Shown piece by piece: positions 8,368 through 16,685 of a DNA stretch of 64,000 bases. Every line of letters starts with the position of its first letter. Position 1 is the stretch's first letter. Both the position numbers and the translations under genes were made by a program. Below the pieces are notes generated by a model. It had not been told where the DNA came from. It made no database searches and saw only the letters and a program-made list of their open reading frames with translations. Source of the DNA: Niveispirillum fermenti (GTDB lineage Bacteria; Pseudomonadota; Alphaproteobacteria; Azospirillales; Azospirillaceae); the NCBI RefSeq assembly GCF_048066175.1, contig NZ_JBLTXA010000011.1:87301-151300 (forward strand), written 5' to 3'.

Positions 8368-8622
8368 TCAACCTTCCTCAAGAACGCCCTGAAGGCGCGA
8401 AATGGCCGCGTCCAGACGGACCTTCATGACACGGGCCTGTTCCTGTGCCTGACGTTCGCCATGGCGGGCCGCGGCCAGTTCAGCCTCCAGCCGCATCCTT
8501 TCCGCCATCCAGTCCTGCCCCCCTGCCGAGGCGTCCAGCTTCTCCAGCCGGCGTGTCAAGGCACGGTCCAACAGGCTGATGGCCGTATCCAGACGCTCCA
8601 AGGCGGCGGTCAGACTGTCCAA
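8368..8622 (-). CDS. Small coiled-coil protein upstream of ZapA (ZauP-like, DUF4164-like)
   Basis: 84 aa, almost entirely predicted coiled coil (LTAALERLDTAISLLDRAL, then EAELAAARHGERQAQ). In Caulobacter the gene just upstream of zapA encodes ZauP, a coiled-coil partner of ZapA; position and composition suggest the same role here. The start is uncertain. A TTG at 8622 gives the natural N terminus DSLTAALERL and a 55-base leader from the predicted promoter. A GTG at 8676 would add 18 residues but has no ribosome site. Confidence 0.72.
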   Translation of the reverse strand: MDSLTAALERLDTAISLLDRALTRRLEKLDASAGGQDWMAERMRLEAELAAARHGERQAQEQARVMKVRLDAAISRLQGVLEEG

Positions 8623-8676
8623 GGTAAGGGCTCTTCGGTGGGCGGATGAACGGGCCGTCGGCACCGTTGCCGGCAC

Positions 8677-8967
8677 GAGACGACAGACAGTAGGGTCCCC
8701 CCTCCCCCGCCGTCAATATTCGCACCGCAAAAACAGCCAGGAATCGGTGCGGGTCCGATGCGCCGCCGCCGGGTGCCCGCCATGCGGGCCTGTCGCTTGA
8801 CCCCCCCGCCGGATTTGGCCAATTTGCGGCCACCATCACGGGGGGGACCGGCGCCGGACCGGGGCGACCGGCCTTTTCCGCATGGGACCCAAGGTGCAGC
8901 GCTTCTACGAGCAATGTCCGGCCGCAAAGCCCAAGGCCGGCGCCCCGCATGAAAGGCCCTTCGCGCA
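8677..8967. other. Divergent intergenic region zauP-like/tkt
   Basis: 291 bp with no convincing gene. The left part holds the leftward promoter listed separately. On the plus strand TTGACC at 8797 followed after 17 bp by CAATTT is the best, but weak, candidate promoter for tkt. No riboswitch-like structure was recognised. Confidence 0.5.
8687..8716 (-). promoter_or_regulatory. Promoter for the zauP-like/zapA/ssrS group
   Basis: On the minus strand TTGACG (8716-8711), an 18-bp spacer, then TACTGT (8692-8687). Transcription would begin near 8680. The -35 is good and the -10 only moderate. Confidence 0.45.
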
Positions 8968-10956
8968 ATGTCGTCCGATCTGACCGCTGGCGTCTCCCAC
9001 GCCGATCTCGCCAACGCCATCCGTGCCTTGTCCATGGACGCGGTGGAAGCCGCCAAGTCCGGGCATCCCGGCATGCCGATGGGCATGGCCGACGTCGCGA
9101 CCGTGCTGTTCACGCAGTTCCTGAAGTTCGATCCCAAGCGTCCCGACTGGGCCGACCGCGACCGGTTCATCCTGTCGGCCGGCCATGGTTCCATGCTGCA
9201 GTACAGCCTGATGTACCTGACCGGATACGAGGACATCACGCTGGACGAGATCAAGCGCTTCCGCCAGATGGGTGCCCGCACCGCCGGCCACCCCGAATAT
9301 GGCATGGCGCGCGGGATCGAGATGACGACCGGCCCCCTGGGCCAGGGCATCTCCACCGCCGTCGGCTTCGCCATGGCAGAGCGTATCCTGAATGCCCGCT
9401 TCGGCGATGATCTGGTCGATCACAATACCTATGTCATCGCCTCCGACGGCGACCTGCAGGAAGGCATCAGCCACGAGGCCTGCTCGCTTGCCGGCCATCT
9501 GGGCCTGTCCAAGCTGATCGTGCTGTGGGACGACAACAAGATCAGCATCGACGGATCGACCGACCTGTCCTTCACCGAGGATGTGCAGGCCCGCTTCCGT
9601 GCCTATAACTGGGATGTCAGCGCCGTGGACGGGCATGACCCCGTCGCCGTGGCCAAGGCCATCGAGGCCGCAAGGACAACCGACAAGCCGTCGCTGATCG
9701 CCTGCCGCACCACGATCGGCTATGGCGCCCCCACCAAGGCCAACACCGCCGGCAGCCATGGCAGCCCCCTGGGCGCCGCCGAGATCGAGGGCACGCGCAA
9801 GGCGCTCAACTGGCCCTATCCCGCCTTCGAGGTGCCGGACGCCATCCTGAATGCCTGGCGCGCCTATGGCGACCGCGGCCATCCCACGGTCGATGCCTGG
9901 GTGAAGCGTCTGGCCCGATCCGAGAACCGACTGGCCTTCAAGGCCGCCATCGCCGGTGACCTCTCGGCCGAGGCGCGCGCCGCCCTGCATGCCCACAAGA
10001 AGGCCGTATCGGAGACCAGGCCGAAGATCGCAACCCGCCAGTCGTCGGGCAATACGCTGGATGTCATCGTCCCGCTGGTACCAGAAATGATGGGCGGCTC
10101 CGCCGACCTGACCGGGTCCAACAATACCCGCGTCAAGGTCGTGGCCAAGGCCGTGCAGAAGAATGACTGGGCCGGCCGCTATGTCCATTACGGCGTGCGC
10201 GAGCATGGCATGGCCGCCATCATGAACGGCATGGCCCTGCATGGCGGCGTCATCCCCTATTCGGGCACCTTCCTGGCCTTTTCCGACTATAACCGCCCGG
10301 CCATCCGCCTGGGGGCGCTGATGAAGCAGCGGGTCATCCATGTCATGACCCATGACAGCATCGGCCTGGGCGAGGATGGTCCGACCCACCAGCCCGTGGA
10401 ACATGTCCCGGCGCTGCGCTGCATCCCCAACCTGCTGGTTCTGCGCCCGGCCGACGCCGTGGAAGCGGCAGAGGCCTGGGAAATCGCACTGGATGCCAAG
10501 ACGCGGCCCAGCGTCCTGGCGCTGACCCGCCAGAACCTGGCCACCCTGCGCATCGACCATACGGACGAGAACCTGTCCGCCAGGGGCGCCTATGTCCTGC
10601 GCGAGGCGTCCGGCCCCCGCAAGGTGACGCTGCTGGCCACCGGTTCGGAAGTGGAGATCGCCAACGAGGCGCGGGAGAAGCTGGAAGCCGACGGCATTCC
10701 GACGGCGCTGGTTTCCATGCCGTCCTGGGAACTGTTCGCCGAACAGCCCGAGGCCTATCAGAAGGCCGTGCTGGGCGACGGCTTGCGCATCGGAGTGGAA
10801 GCCATGGTCCGCTTCGGCTGGGACCGCTGGCTGGGCGAAAAGGGCGTATTCATCGGCATGCCTGGCTTCGGCGAAAGCGCGCCCTATCAGGAACTGTACA
10901 AGCATTTCGGCATCACGGCCGAGGCCATCGTGAAGGCGGCGAAGGAACGAGTGTAA
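8968..10956 (+). CDS. tkt: Transketolase
   Basis: Thiamine-diphosphate enzyme that moves two-carbon units between sugar phosphates in the pentose phosphate pathway. 662 aa, the usual length. The N terminus HADLANAIRALSMDAVEAAK, the GHPGMPMGMA motif, the ThDP-binding ASDGDLQEGISHEA, and the pyrimidine-domain EDGPTHQPVEHVPALR are all present. The ATG at 8968 sits right before the conserved N terminus. The gene stands alone: its stop is followed within seven bases by the first palindrome of a repeat element and then by a strong terminator. Confidence 0.96.
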   Translation: MSSDLTAGVSHADLANAIRALSMDAVEAAKSGHPGMPMGMADVATVLFTQFLKFDPKRPDWADRDRFILSAGHGSMLQYSLMYLTGYEDITLDEIKRFRQMGARTAGHPEYGMARGIEMTTGPLGQGISTAVGFAMAERILNARFGDDLVDHNTYVIASDGDLQEGISHEACSLAGHLGLSKLIVLWDDNKISIDGSTDLSFTEDVQARFRAYNWDVSAVDGHDPVAVAKAIEAARTTDKPSLIACRTTIGYGAPTKANTAGSHGSPLGAAEIEGTRKALNWPYPAFEVPDAILNAWRAYGDRGHPTVDAWVKRLARSENRLAFKAAIAGDLSAEARAALHAHKKAVSETRPKIATRQSSGNTLDVIVPLVPEMMGGSADLTGSNNTRVKVVAKAVQKNDWAGRYVHYGVREHGMAAIMNGMALHGGVIPYSGTFLAFSDYNRPAIRLGALMKQRVIHVMTHDSIGLGEDGPTHQPVEHVPALRCIPNLLVLRPADAVEAAEAWEIALDAKTRPSVLALTRQNLATLRIDHTDENLSARGAYVLREASGPRKVTLLATGSEVEIANEAREKLEADGIPTALVSMPSWELFAEQPEAYQKAVLGDGLRIGVEAMVRFGWDRWLGEKGVFIGMPGFGESAPYQELYKHFGITAEAIVKAAKERV

Positions 10957-10962
10957 TATCAG

Positions 10963-11105
10963 GGGTCATGCGCCATGACCCTTGAAGGCCAGTGACGGCC
11001 GGCGCGCGGGTACGTGCCCGCGTGAGCCAAAACCGCCGGATGGCGGCGCCCGGCGCGTGAGAGACCAGGCACATACGATGGGTCATGGCGCATGACCCAT
11101 CGTAT
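10963..11105 (+). repeat. Structured palindromic repeat, copy A
   Basis: Bounded by two related perfect palindromes: GGGTCATG-CGC-CATGACCC (10963-10981) and a 15-bp-arm version with the same GGGTCATG core (11073-11105). Between them are short GC hairpins, including CGCGGG-TACGTG-CCCGCG and CCGCC-GGAT-GGCGG. The 29 bases at 11033-11061 occur with one change, on the opposite strand, in copy B (25708-25736). Confidence 0.8.
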
Positions 11106-11142
11106 CAGCTCTGCTCTTCCATCTGGAACGAATGTAACGCGG

Positions 11143-11191
11143 ACGGCGCCAGGGTATACCCTGGCGCCGTTTTTCCCCTGGCGCCGTTTTT
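11143..11191 (+). terminator. Terminator after tkt with duplicated right arm
   Basis: A perfect 28-nt palindrome at 11143-11170 runs into GTTTTT. The right arm plus T-run (CCTGGCGCCGTTTTT) is then repeated directly, up to 11191. The second arm could pair with the same left arm, giving two alternative terminators. Confidence 0.82.
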
Positions 11192-11243
11192 CGTTGTGCG
11201 CCCAGCATGGCGCGTTCTTGCGGGTGAAGGTCGCACCGTTAGA

Positions 11244-11278
11244 CCAGCTTGCGATGAGTAGAACTCATCGCAAGCTGG
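11244..11278. repeat. Perfect palindrome, copy D of the repeat family
   Basis: 16-bp perfect arms (CCAGCTTGCGATGAGT and complement) around AGA. The core CGATGAGTAGAACTCATCG closely matches the palindrome at 63928-63958 (CGATGAATAGAACCTATCG). No T-run follows on either strand. Confidence 0.7.
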
Positions 11279-11396
11279 GATAAGCGCTCCCTTCGGGCAC
11301 TATGGGCAACTGGATTCCTATTGTGCATCAATGGGGCGCCATGTCCTGTACGAAACGATATGGCGACCTTCCTGGCGTAATGAACGCCCCCGCCCG

Positions 11397-12773
11397 TCAC
11401 CCCCGCTTCCAGGTCGTGCCCTTCGGCCCGTCTTCCAGGATCACCCCCTGGGCGGCCAGGTCGTTGCGGATGCGGTCGGCTTCGGTGAAGTTCCTGGCCT
11501 TGCGAGCGGCCAGTCGGTCGGCGATGGCCTGTTCGATGGCGGCGGCGTCCAGCCCCCCGGCGGCACCGGCGGGTTGCCAGCGGAACCAGGCCTCGGGCTG
11601 CTGCTGCAGGAAGCCCATCAGGCCGGCGGCGGCCTTCAGGGACGCGGCGGCGGCGGTGCGGGCGGCATCATCAGCGGCCTTGTGATAGGCGTTGGCCAGT
11701 TCATGCAGGACGCTGATGGCCAGTGGCGTGTTCAAATCGTCGGTCAGGGCCGCCAGCAGGTCGGCCGGCACCCGCACCGCCGGCACGGCCCCGGCCGCGC
11801 GCAGCACGCCATACCAGCGGTCCAGCGTGGCACGGGCCTGCGCCACCTTGTCCTTGCTGAAATCCAGCGGCTGGCGGTAATGGGCCGACAGGATGGCCAG
11901 ACGCAGCGCCTCGCCCGGCGCTTCGTCCAGCAGCTCGCGCACCGTGTAGAAATTCCCCAGCGATTTCGACATCTTGTCGCCGGCGATGGTCAGGAAGCCG
12001 GAATGCATCCAGACATTTGCCATCACGGCCGTGCCATGGGCGCAGCGGCTCTGCGCGATCTCGTTCTCATGGTGCGGGAAGATCAGGTCCAGGCCGCCGC
12101 CATGGATGTCGAACACCTGCCCCAGATGCGCCGCCGTCATGGCAGAGCATTCGATATGCCAGCCGGGGCGGCCCGTGCCCCAGGGGCTATCCCAGCCGGG
12201 CTCGCCGGGCTTGGCCGGCTTCCACAGCACGAAATCAGCGGGCGACTGCTTGTAGGGGGCAACCTCCACCCGCGCGCCGGCAATCAGTTCATCCTGGCTG
12301 CGGCGGGACAACTGGCCGTAATCCGCCATGGCCGGCACATTGAACAGCACATGCCCCTGTGCGGCATAGGCATAGCCCTTGTCGATCAGCGTGCCGATCA
12401 TCGCCACCATGTCGCCGATATGGCGCGTGGCCCGCGGTTCGATATCGGGGCGCAGCAGGCCCAGATCATCCATGTCCGCATGGAACTGCGCCGTGGTACG
12501 GGAGGTGACGCTGTCGATCGGCTCCCCGGACTGGTGCGACCGCTCGATGATCTTGTCATCCACATCGGTGATGTTGCGGGCATAGGTGACGCGCGGATAC
12601 AGATGCTTCAGCAGGCGGGCCAGCAGGTCGAAGGCGCTGAAGGTACGGGCATTGCCGATATGGGCATAATCATAGACCGTGGGCCCGCAGACATAGAGCT
12701 TCACATGATCCGGGTCGATCGGCGCAAAGGGTTCCTTGGCGCGCAGAAGCGTATTGTAGAACGACAGGGTCAT
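11397..12773 (-). CDS. cysS: Cysteinyl-tRNA synthetase
   Basis: Charges tRNA-Cys. 458 aa class I synthetase. The HIGH-type signature is in YVCGPTVYDYAHIGNAR (about residues 28-44), and the KMSKS loop is GDKMSKSLGNF (about 262-272). Zinc ligands Cys29, the Cys in HIECSAM, and the histidine pair in FPHHENE are kept. The ATG at 12773 starts MTLSFYNTLL, as in homologues. The gene lies on the same strand as gltX, 150 bp downstream of it. The 3' side faces the repeat-rich gap. Confidence 0.96.
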   Translation of the reverse strand: MTLSFYNTLLRAKEPFAPIDPDHVKLYVCGPTVYDYAHIGNARTFSAFDLLARLLKHLYPRVTYARNITDVDDKIIERSHQSGEPIDSVTSRTTAQFHADMDDLGLLRPDIEPRATRHIGDMVAMIGTLIDKGYAYAAQGHVLFNVPAMADYGQLSRRSQDELIAGARVEVAPYKQSPADFVLWKPAKPGEPGWDSPWGTGRPGWHIECSAMTAAHLGQVFDIHGGGLDLIFPHHENEIAQSRCAHGTAVMANVWMHSGFLTIAGDKMSKSLGNFYTVRELLDEAPGEALRLAILSAHYRQPLDFSKDKVAQARATLDRWYGVLRAAGAVPAVRVPADLLAALTDDLNTPLAISVLHELANAYHKAADDAARTAAAASLKAAAGLMGFLQQQPEAWFRWQPAGAAGGLDAAAIEQAIADRLAARKARNFTEADRIRNDLAAQGVILEDGPKGTTWKRG

Positions 12774-12905
12774 GGAAGCAGGCTTTCCGGGTGCTTTGAT
12801 GCGTCAGACGACGATAATATCAGGCGCGGCGGGGAAGAACGACGGCTTGCTGGCGACATCGCCCATCCAGACGACCCCGCCAGACACGGATGACATCCCC
12901 GTGGA

Positions 12906-12922
12906 GCGGGGGCCGCCCCCGC
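12906..12922 (-). terminator. GC hairpin after gltX
   Basis: GCGGGGG-CCG-CCCCCGC, two bases past the gltX stop in the minus-strand direction, without a U-tract. It may weaken read-through into cysS. Confidence 0.4.
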
Positions 12923-12923
12923 A

Positions 12924-14282
12924 TCACGCCACCTCGCCCGCAAGCCGGGCCAGGACGCGGTCGCGGCCGATCAGGGGCAGCAGGGTCTTCAATTCCGGCC
13001 CATGGTCGCGGGCGGTCAGCGCACGGCGCAGCGGCAGGAACAGGGCCTTGCCCTTCGCCCCCGTGGCCGCCGAGACGGCCTTGGTCCACACGCCCCAGGT
13101 CGTCTCGTCCCACGGCGTGGCGGGCAACAACGCCGCGGCCCCAGCCAGGAAGGCGGCATCATCGACCAGCGGCGTGACGGGTTCGCGCGTCACCGCCCAC
13201 CATTCGCGGGCGTCGGACAGGCGTGACAGGTTGGGACGGACGGCCAGCCAGAACGCCTCCTCCACCCCCGCCATTCCCATGGCGGCCAGGCGATCGGCCA
13301 CGGCATCGAAGGGGGCGGCGTGCAGCACCTGGGCGTTGAGGCGCATCAGTTCGTCGGCATCGAATTTCGGTGTGCCGCGCCCGAATTTCCCGAAATCGAA
13401 CCCTGCCGCCAGTTCCCCCAGGGATGCGGCGGCGGCAATGGGATCGGCCGTGCCCAGCCGCGCCAGATAGGCGTTGAGCGCCATGGCCTCCACCCCCTCT
13501 TCCTCCCGCAGGGAACGGACGGAAAGCGAGCCCAGCCGTTTGGAAAGCCCCTCCCCCTCCGATCCGGCGATCAGGGGCAGATGGGCAAAGGCGGGCACCG
13601 CACCCTGCCCCTCGATCCCCATCAGGGCCTGGAAAAGCTGCACCTGCACGGCCGTGTTGGTGACATGGTCCTCCCCCCGCACGACATGGGTGATGGCGAA
13701 ATCCAGATCATCGACAACCGAGGTCAGCGTATAGAGCGGCCGCCCATCCTCGCGGATCAGCACGGGGTCGGACAGGTCCGCGCCGCGGAAATGCTTGGGC
13801 CCCTGCACCAGATCGTCCCAGGCGATATCGGCGTGCGCCAGCTTGAAGCGCCAATGCGGGCGGCGGCCCGCCGCCTCCAGCCGGGCACGGTCCGCATCAC
13901 CCAGTGCCAATGCGGCCCGGTCATAGATGGGTGGCCGGTGCCGGGCCAGCAGCGCCTTGCGCTTCAGGGCCAGTTCCTCCGGCGTCTCGTAGCAGGGATA
14001 GAGCCGGCCGGCCGCCTTCAACGCCGCCGCCGCCGCCGCATAGCGCGCATAACGGTCGGACTCCCGGGCCTGGCGGTCCCAGGTAAGGCCCAGCCAGACC
14101 AGATCCTCCGCGATGGCGTCCGCGAAGGCCTGGGTGGACCGCTCCTCGTCCGTGTCATCCAGACGGAACATGAAGCTGCCACCATGCCGGGCCGCGAACA
14201 GCCAGTTCACGATGGCCGTGCGGATATTGCCGATATGGAGGTGCCCCGTAGGGCTGGGCGCGAAACGGACGGCGATGGTCAT
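12924..14282 (-). CDS. gltX: Glutamyl-tRNA synthetase (or Glu/Gln-type paralogue)
   Basis: Class I synthetase, 452 aa from the ATG at 14282 (MTIAVRFAPSPTGHLHIGN). The HIGH motif is HLHIGN, and the KMSKS-type loop reads GLSKRLGS. VVRGEDHVTNT and TLTSVVDDLDFAITH are the expected active-site strands. Alphaproteobacteria commonly carry two GluRS genes, one of them specialised for tRNA-Gln, which is then amidated. The LSKRLGS form of the loop, rather than LSKRHGD, is what I would expect in one of the two paralogues, so this may be the non-canonical one (inference). cysS follows on the same strand. Confidence 0.9.
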   Translation of the reverse strand: MTIAVRFAPSPTGHLHIGNIRTAIVNWLFAARHGGSFMFRLDDTDEERSTQAFADAIAEDLVWLGLTWDRQARESDRYARYAAAAAALKAAGRLYPCYETPEELALKRKALLARHRPPIYDRAALALGDADRARLEAAGRRPHWRFKLAHADIAWDDLVQGPKHFRGADLSDPVLIREDGRPLYTLTSVVDDLDFAITHVVRGEDHVTNTAVQVQLFQALMGIEGQGAVPAFAHLPLIAGSEGEGLSKRLGSLSVRSLREEEGVEAMALNAYLARLGTADPIAAAASLGELAAGFDFGKFGRGTPKFDADELMRLNAQVLHAAPFDAVADRLAAMGMAGVEEAFWLAVRPNLSRLSDAREWWAVTREPVTPLVDDAAFLAGAAALLPATPWDETTWGVWTKAVSAATGAKGKALFLPLRRALTARDHGPELKTLLPLIGRDRVLARLAGEVA

Positions 14283-14337
14283 GGGCGGGATCGGACGCAA
14301 CGGTATGAAAGGCGGGCCAGCGATAGCATGACGGAAG

Positions 14338-15564
14338 TCAACAGGGCACGAAAATCTCTTCCGGCTGATCCAGGCCGCGGACAGGATGCACCCCCAGCGA
14401 GCGCATGGGCCGGCCCGAACAGCCCGCGAACGCCGTGGACACTACGAAATGGCTGTCCAGGGCCTTGGCCACGTCCAGCAGGCGGCTGGCCAGGTTGACC
14501 GCGGGACCCACGACCGTGAAGTCCAGCCGGCGCCGGCCGCCGATATTGCCGAAGGCCACATGGCCCAGATGCAGCGACAACCCGTAATCGATGGGAAGCT
14601 GCCCCGGCGGGCAGCGCATGTTCCAGTCAGACACGGCAAGATGCAGGGTGGCCGCGGCCGCCAGCGCATGGCCGCACGCCTCCCGCGGGTTCAGCATGTC
14701 GGCCGGGAAGATGGCCAGCATGCCATCCCCCATGAATTTCAACACTTCACCGCCATGCGCCTCCACCGCGTCTACGGCCAGGTCGAACCAGTGGTTCAGC
14801 CGTTCCACCACCGCCGAGGACAGGTTGTCGGCCGTGAAGCGCGTGAAATTGCGCAGGTCGCAGAACAGGATCGCCGCGAAGATGCTGTCGGCATCGCCGC
14901 GGGAAATCTGACCGGCATAGACCCGGTCGCCCGCCCCCTGCCCCAGATAGGTGGCCAGCAGGTCGCGGGCCAGATTGCGGATCACACGTGCTTCCAGGAT
15001 GGGGGAGACGAGTGCCACGACATGCCCCAGGTCGCGGATATCCTCTTCGTTGAACGGCCGCAGGCGCGCCGCGAACGACATGGCGGCGGAACGGTGCCGG
15101 TCCTGCACCTGGATGGGGACGATGTAATAATCGAGGTAACCTTCACGCCGCAGCCGTGCCAGAAGCGGCATGTCCGCATCCTGCCGCAGCAGATCGACGC
15201 GGAACGGCTGGCCCGTGTCATCGACCCGGCGCACAGGGCTTTGCAGATATTCCCCCATGTCGGTGTCCACCCGGTTCAACCGGTGGAAACCCGTCGTCTG
15301 GCCATGCAGCCAGACCCGCCCTTCCCCCACCACTTCCGGATGCAGCAATTCCAGGTTCAGGGAAACACGGCCGATCGGGATGCCGGCCCGCTCCACCCGG
15401 TCCACCAACTGCGTGAACAGCAGGTCGATATCGTAAAGCGTGTTGCCTTCCAGCAGCAGCCAGTCGGCAATCGAACGGACGCGGTCTGACAGGACGGACG
15501 GCAAGGGGCGGACACTCCGGCAACGGACAGGCTTTAGAGTGGGGTGCGGCGGGACGACGCGCAA
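14338..15564 (-). CDS. Class III adenylate cyclase
   Basis: The C-terminal ~180 residues form a complete class III nucleotide cyclase domain. Both metal-binding aspartates are visible (ILFCDLRNFTRF and FMGDGMLAIFP). The adenine-selecting Lys (EVLKFMGDG) and Asp (LDFTVVG), and the transition-state Asn and Arg (AVNLASRLL) are also kept, so it should make cAMP. The N-terminal ~200 residues show no membrane segment and look like a soluble sensor region of a type often found with adenylate cyclases in rhizobia and Azospirillum. The start is unclear: a TTG at 15564, or a TTG at 15504 preceded by a GGAG site. No ATG is available. Confidence 0.83.
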   Translation of the reverse strand: MRVVPPHPTLKPVRCRSVRPLPSVLSDRVRSIADWLLLEGNTLYDIDLLFTQLVDRVERAGIPIGRVSLNLELLHPEVVGEGRVWLHGQTTGFHRLNRVDTDMGEYLQSPVRRVDDTGQPFRVDLLRQDADMPLLARLRREGYLDYYIVPIQVQDRHRSAAMSFAARLRPFNEEDIRDLGHVVALVSPILEARVIRNLARDLLATYLGQGAGDRVYAGQISRGDADSIFAAILFCDLRNFTRFTADNLSSAVVERLNHWFDLAVDAVEAHGGEVLKFMGDGMLAIFPADMLNPREACGHALAAAATLHLAVSDWNMRCPPGQLPIDYGLSLHLGHVAFGNIGGRRRLDFTVVGPAVNLASRLLDVAKALDSHFVVSTAFAGCSGRPMRSLGVHPVRGLDQPEEIFVPC

Positions 15565-15618
15565 GAGCCTGATTTGCCGGGGAGGGTATCGATATCGTCA
15601 AGCGGTGGCGCCGTGCGT

Positions 15619-16068
15619 TCACGCCTTCTTTTCCCAGCCTCCGCGCTCCGACTGCTGCCAGTATGTCAGGTCGTGCCCATCGGCCTTGGCCTGGCGCCAG
15701 CGGTCCCGCGCCGCGGCGACCGCATCGGGATCGTTGCCGTCGAACAGGTCGCAGACCAGGTCATATTCCTGCTTGGCCATGCTGTCCGCGCCATCGGTCA
15801 GGAACAGCACATTCGCCCCGTTGGGCCGGCTGTCGACGGCCTGGACCAATATGGGCTGATGTTCGGGATGGCCATCGGCCGGGGTGCCATGCGGCAGGAA
15901 ACTGTCCGGCCGAAAGGTCCAGAGATGCTGGCTCAGCGCCTGCGCGCGCTCGTCGCTGTCCGTGCGGACAAGCACGCGCCAGCCCCGCTCCAGCGACTTT
16001 TCCAGAAGACCGGGCAGCACCTGCTCCAACGTGCGCCGGGTCAGGTGGTAGAAGCGCAGTTCAGTCAT
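15619..16068 (-). CDS. holC: DNA polymerase III subunit chi
   Basis: 149 aa clamp-loader accessory subunit that links the replisome to single-strand-binding protein. The N terminus MTELRFYHLTRRTLEQVLP and the block VLVRTDSDERAQALSQHLW followed by FLPHG are characteristic, as are the C-terminal DGHDLTYWQQ and final GGWEKKA. The start is the ATG at 16068. It lies 21 bp after the small exported-protein gene, which in turn follows pepA; pepA-holC proximity is a common bacterial arrangement. Confidence 0.93.
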   Translation of the reverse strand: MTELRFYHLTRRTLEQVLPGLLEKSLERGWRVLVRTDSDERAQALSQHLWTFRPDSFLPHGTPADGHPEHQPILVQAVDSRPNGANVLFLTDGADSMAKQEYDLVCDLFDGNDPDAVAAARDRWRQAKADGHDLTYWQQSERGGWEKKA

Positions 16069-16089
16069 CCTCACCCCCGGCGCCGCAAA

Positions 16090-16599
16090 TCAGCGCAGCG
16101 GGAAGGGAGAGAAATTCAGTTCCTGCGCCAGTTCCAGCAGATGGTCGACCGTGCCGGTGCGCGTCGTCAGCATGATGATGCCATCGGCCCCCACGGGGAT
16201 CTGAATCTGGTAAAGGGGAACCTTGGCCTCCGGAAAGCGCGTGATGATGGCCCTGTAGCCGTTCACCACCTCCACCGTGCCATTGGGCGGCAGGGTGGCC
16301 GGCACCTTGATGGACCCGGACACAGCCTTGAACAGGGTCGGGCTGCGCGCCGCACCCACCACGACCTCCACGGGTCCACGCTTGTAGCTGGCCTCCGCGG
16401 TCGCGGCCGAATACATGGGCAATGCGCCCTTGGCCGGCCTGATCTCGCTCATCTGCCAGCCGTCGGGCTCGTCGGGCAGAACATTGCTCATGGAACTGTT
16501 GGGCGCCCGCGTCTGCGCATGGGCCGCCGGCGAAGCGGCCATACCCAGCACCGGGGCTGTCAGCAGGGCCAGGACGAGGGCGATCGACAAACGACGCAT
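16090..16599 (-). CDS. Exported protein of unknown function
   Basis: 169 aa. A clear signal peptide (MRRLSIALVLALLTAPVLG, cut near AAHAQ) sends it to the periplasm. The mature part is a single small domain with DEPDGWQMSEIRPAKG, VEVVVGAARS, GYRAIITRFPE and GADGIIMLTTRTG; I do not recognise the family. The start is the ATG at 16599, nine bases after a GGAG; an ATG at 16626 would only lengthen the n-region. It sits between pepA and holC on the same strand, but a strong terminator lies over its upstream side, so it likely has its own promoter or depends on read-through. Confidence 0.75.
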   Translation of the reverse strand: MRRLSIALVLALLTAPVLGMAASPAAHAQTRAPNSSMSNVLPDEPDGWQMSEIRPAKGALPMYSAATAEASYKRGPVEVVVGAARSPTLFKAVSGSIKVPATLPPNGTVEVVNGYRAIITRFPEAKVPLYQIQIPVGADGIIMLTTRTGTVDHLLELAQELNFSPFPLR

Positions 16600-16636
16600 G
16601 GGGGCCGACTCCGTATCATTCTTCATGCATGAAATA

Positions 16637-16671
16637 GGGCGGCCGGGGATGTTTGTCATCCCCGGCCGCCC
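16637..16671 (-). terminator. Terminator after pepA
   Basis: Perfect 15-bp stem (16637-16651 with 16657-16671) with loop TTTGT, immediately after the pepA stop on the minus strand. The following bases are TATTTCATG, moderately T-rich. Confidence 0.72.
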
Positions 16672-16685
16672 CTAATCGGGGGATT

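Larger units (their letters stand above)
10957..11396. other. Repeat-rich gap between tkt and cysS
   Basis: 440 bp without a gene. In order it holds repeat element A (10963-11105), a terminator with a duplicated right arm (11143-11191), and a lone perfect palindrome (11244-11278). The rest, up to the cysS stop, shows nothing recognisable. Short open frames here break up across palindromes and have no ribosome sites. Confidence 0.75.

Noticed and set aside
8905..10905. Very long open frame antisense to tkt
   Set aside because: Long antisense frames are expected opposite high-GC genes with GC-rich third positions. Its translation has no domain and the sense strand is a clear transketolase.
10957..11396. 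Insertion sequence or tRNA gene in the tkt-cysS gap
   Set aside because: No transposase fragment, no target duplication, and no cloverleaf or T-loop consensus could be found; the palindromes explain the structure better.
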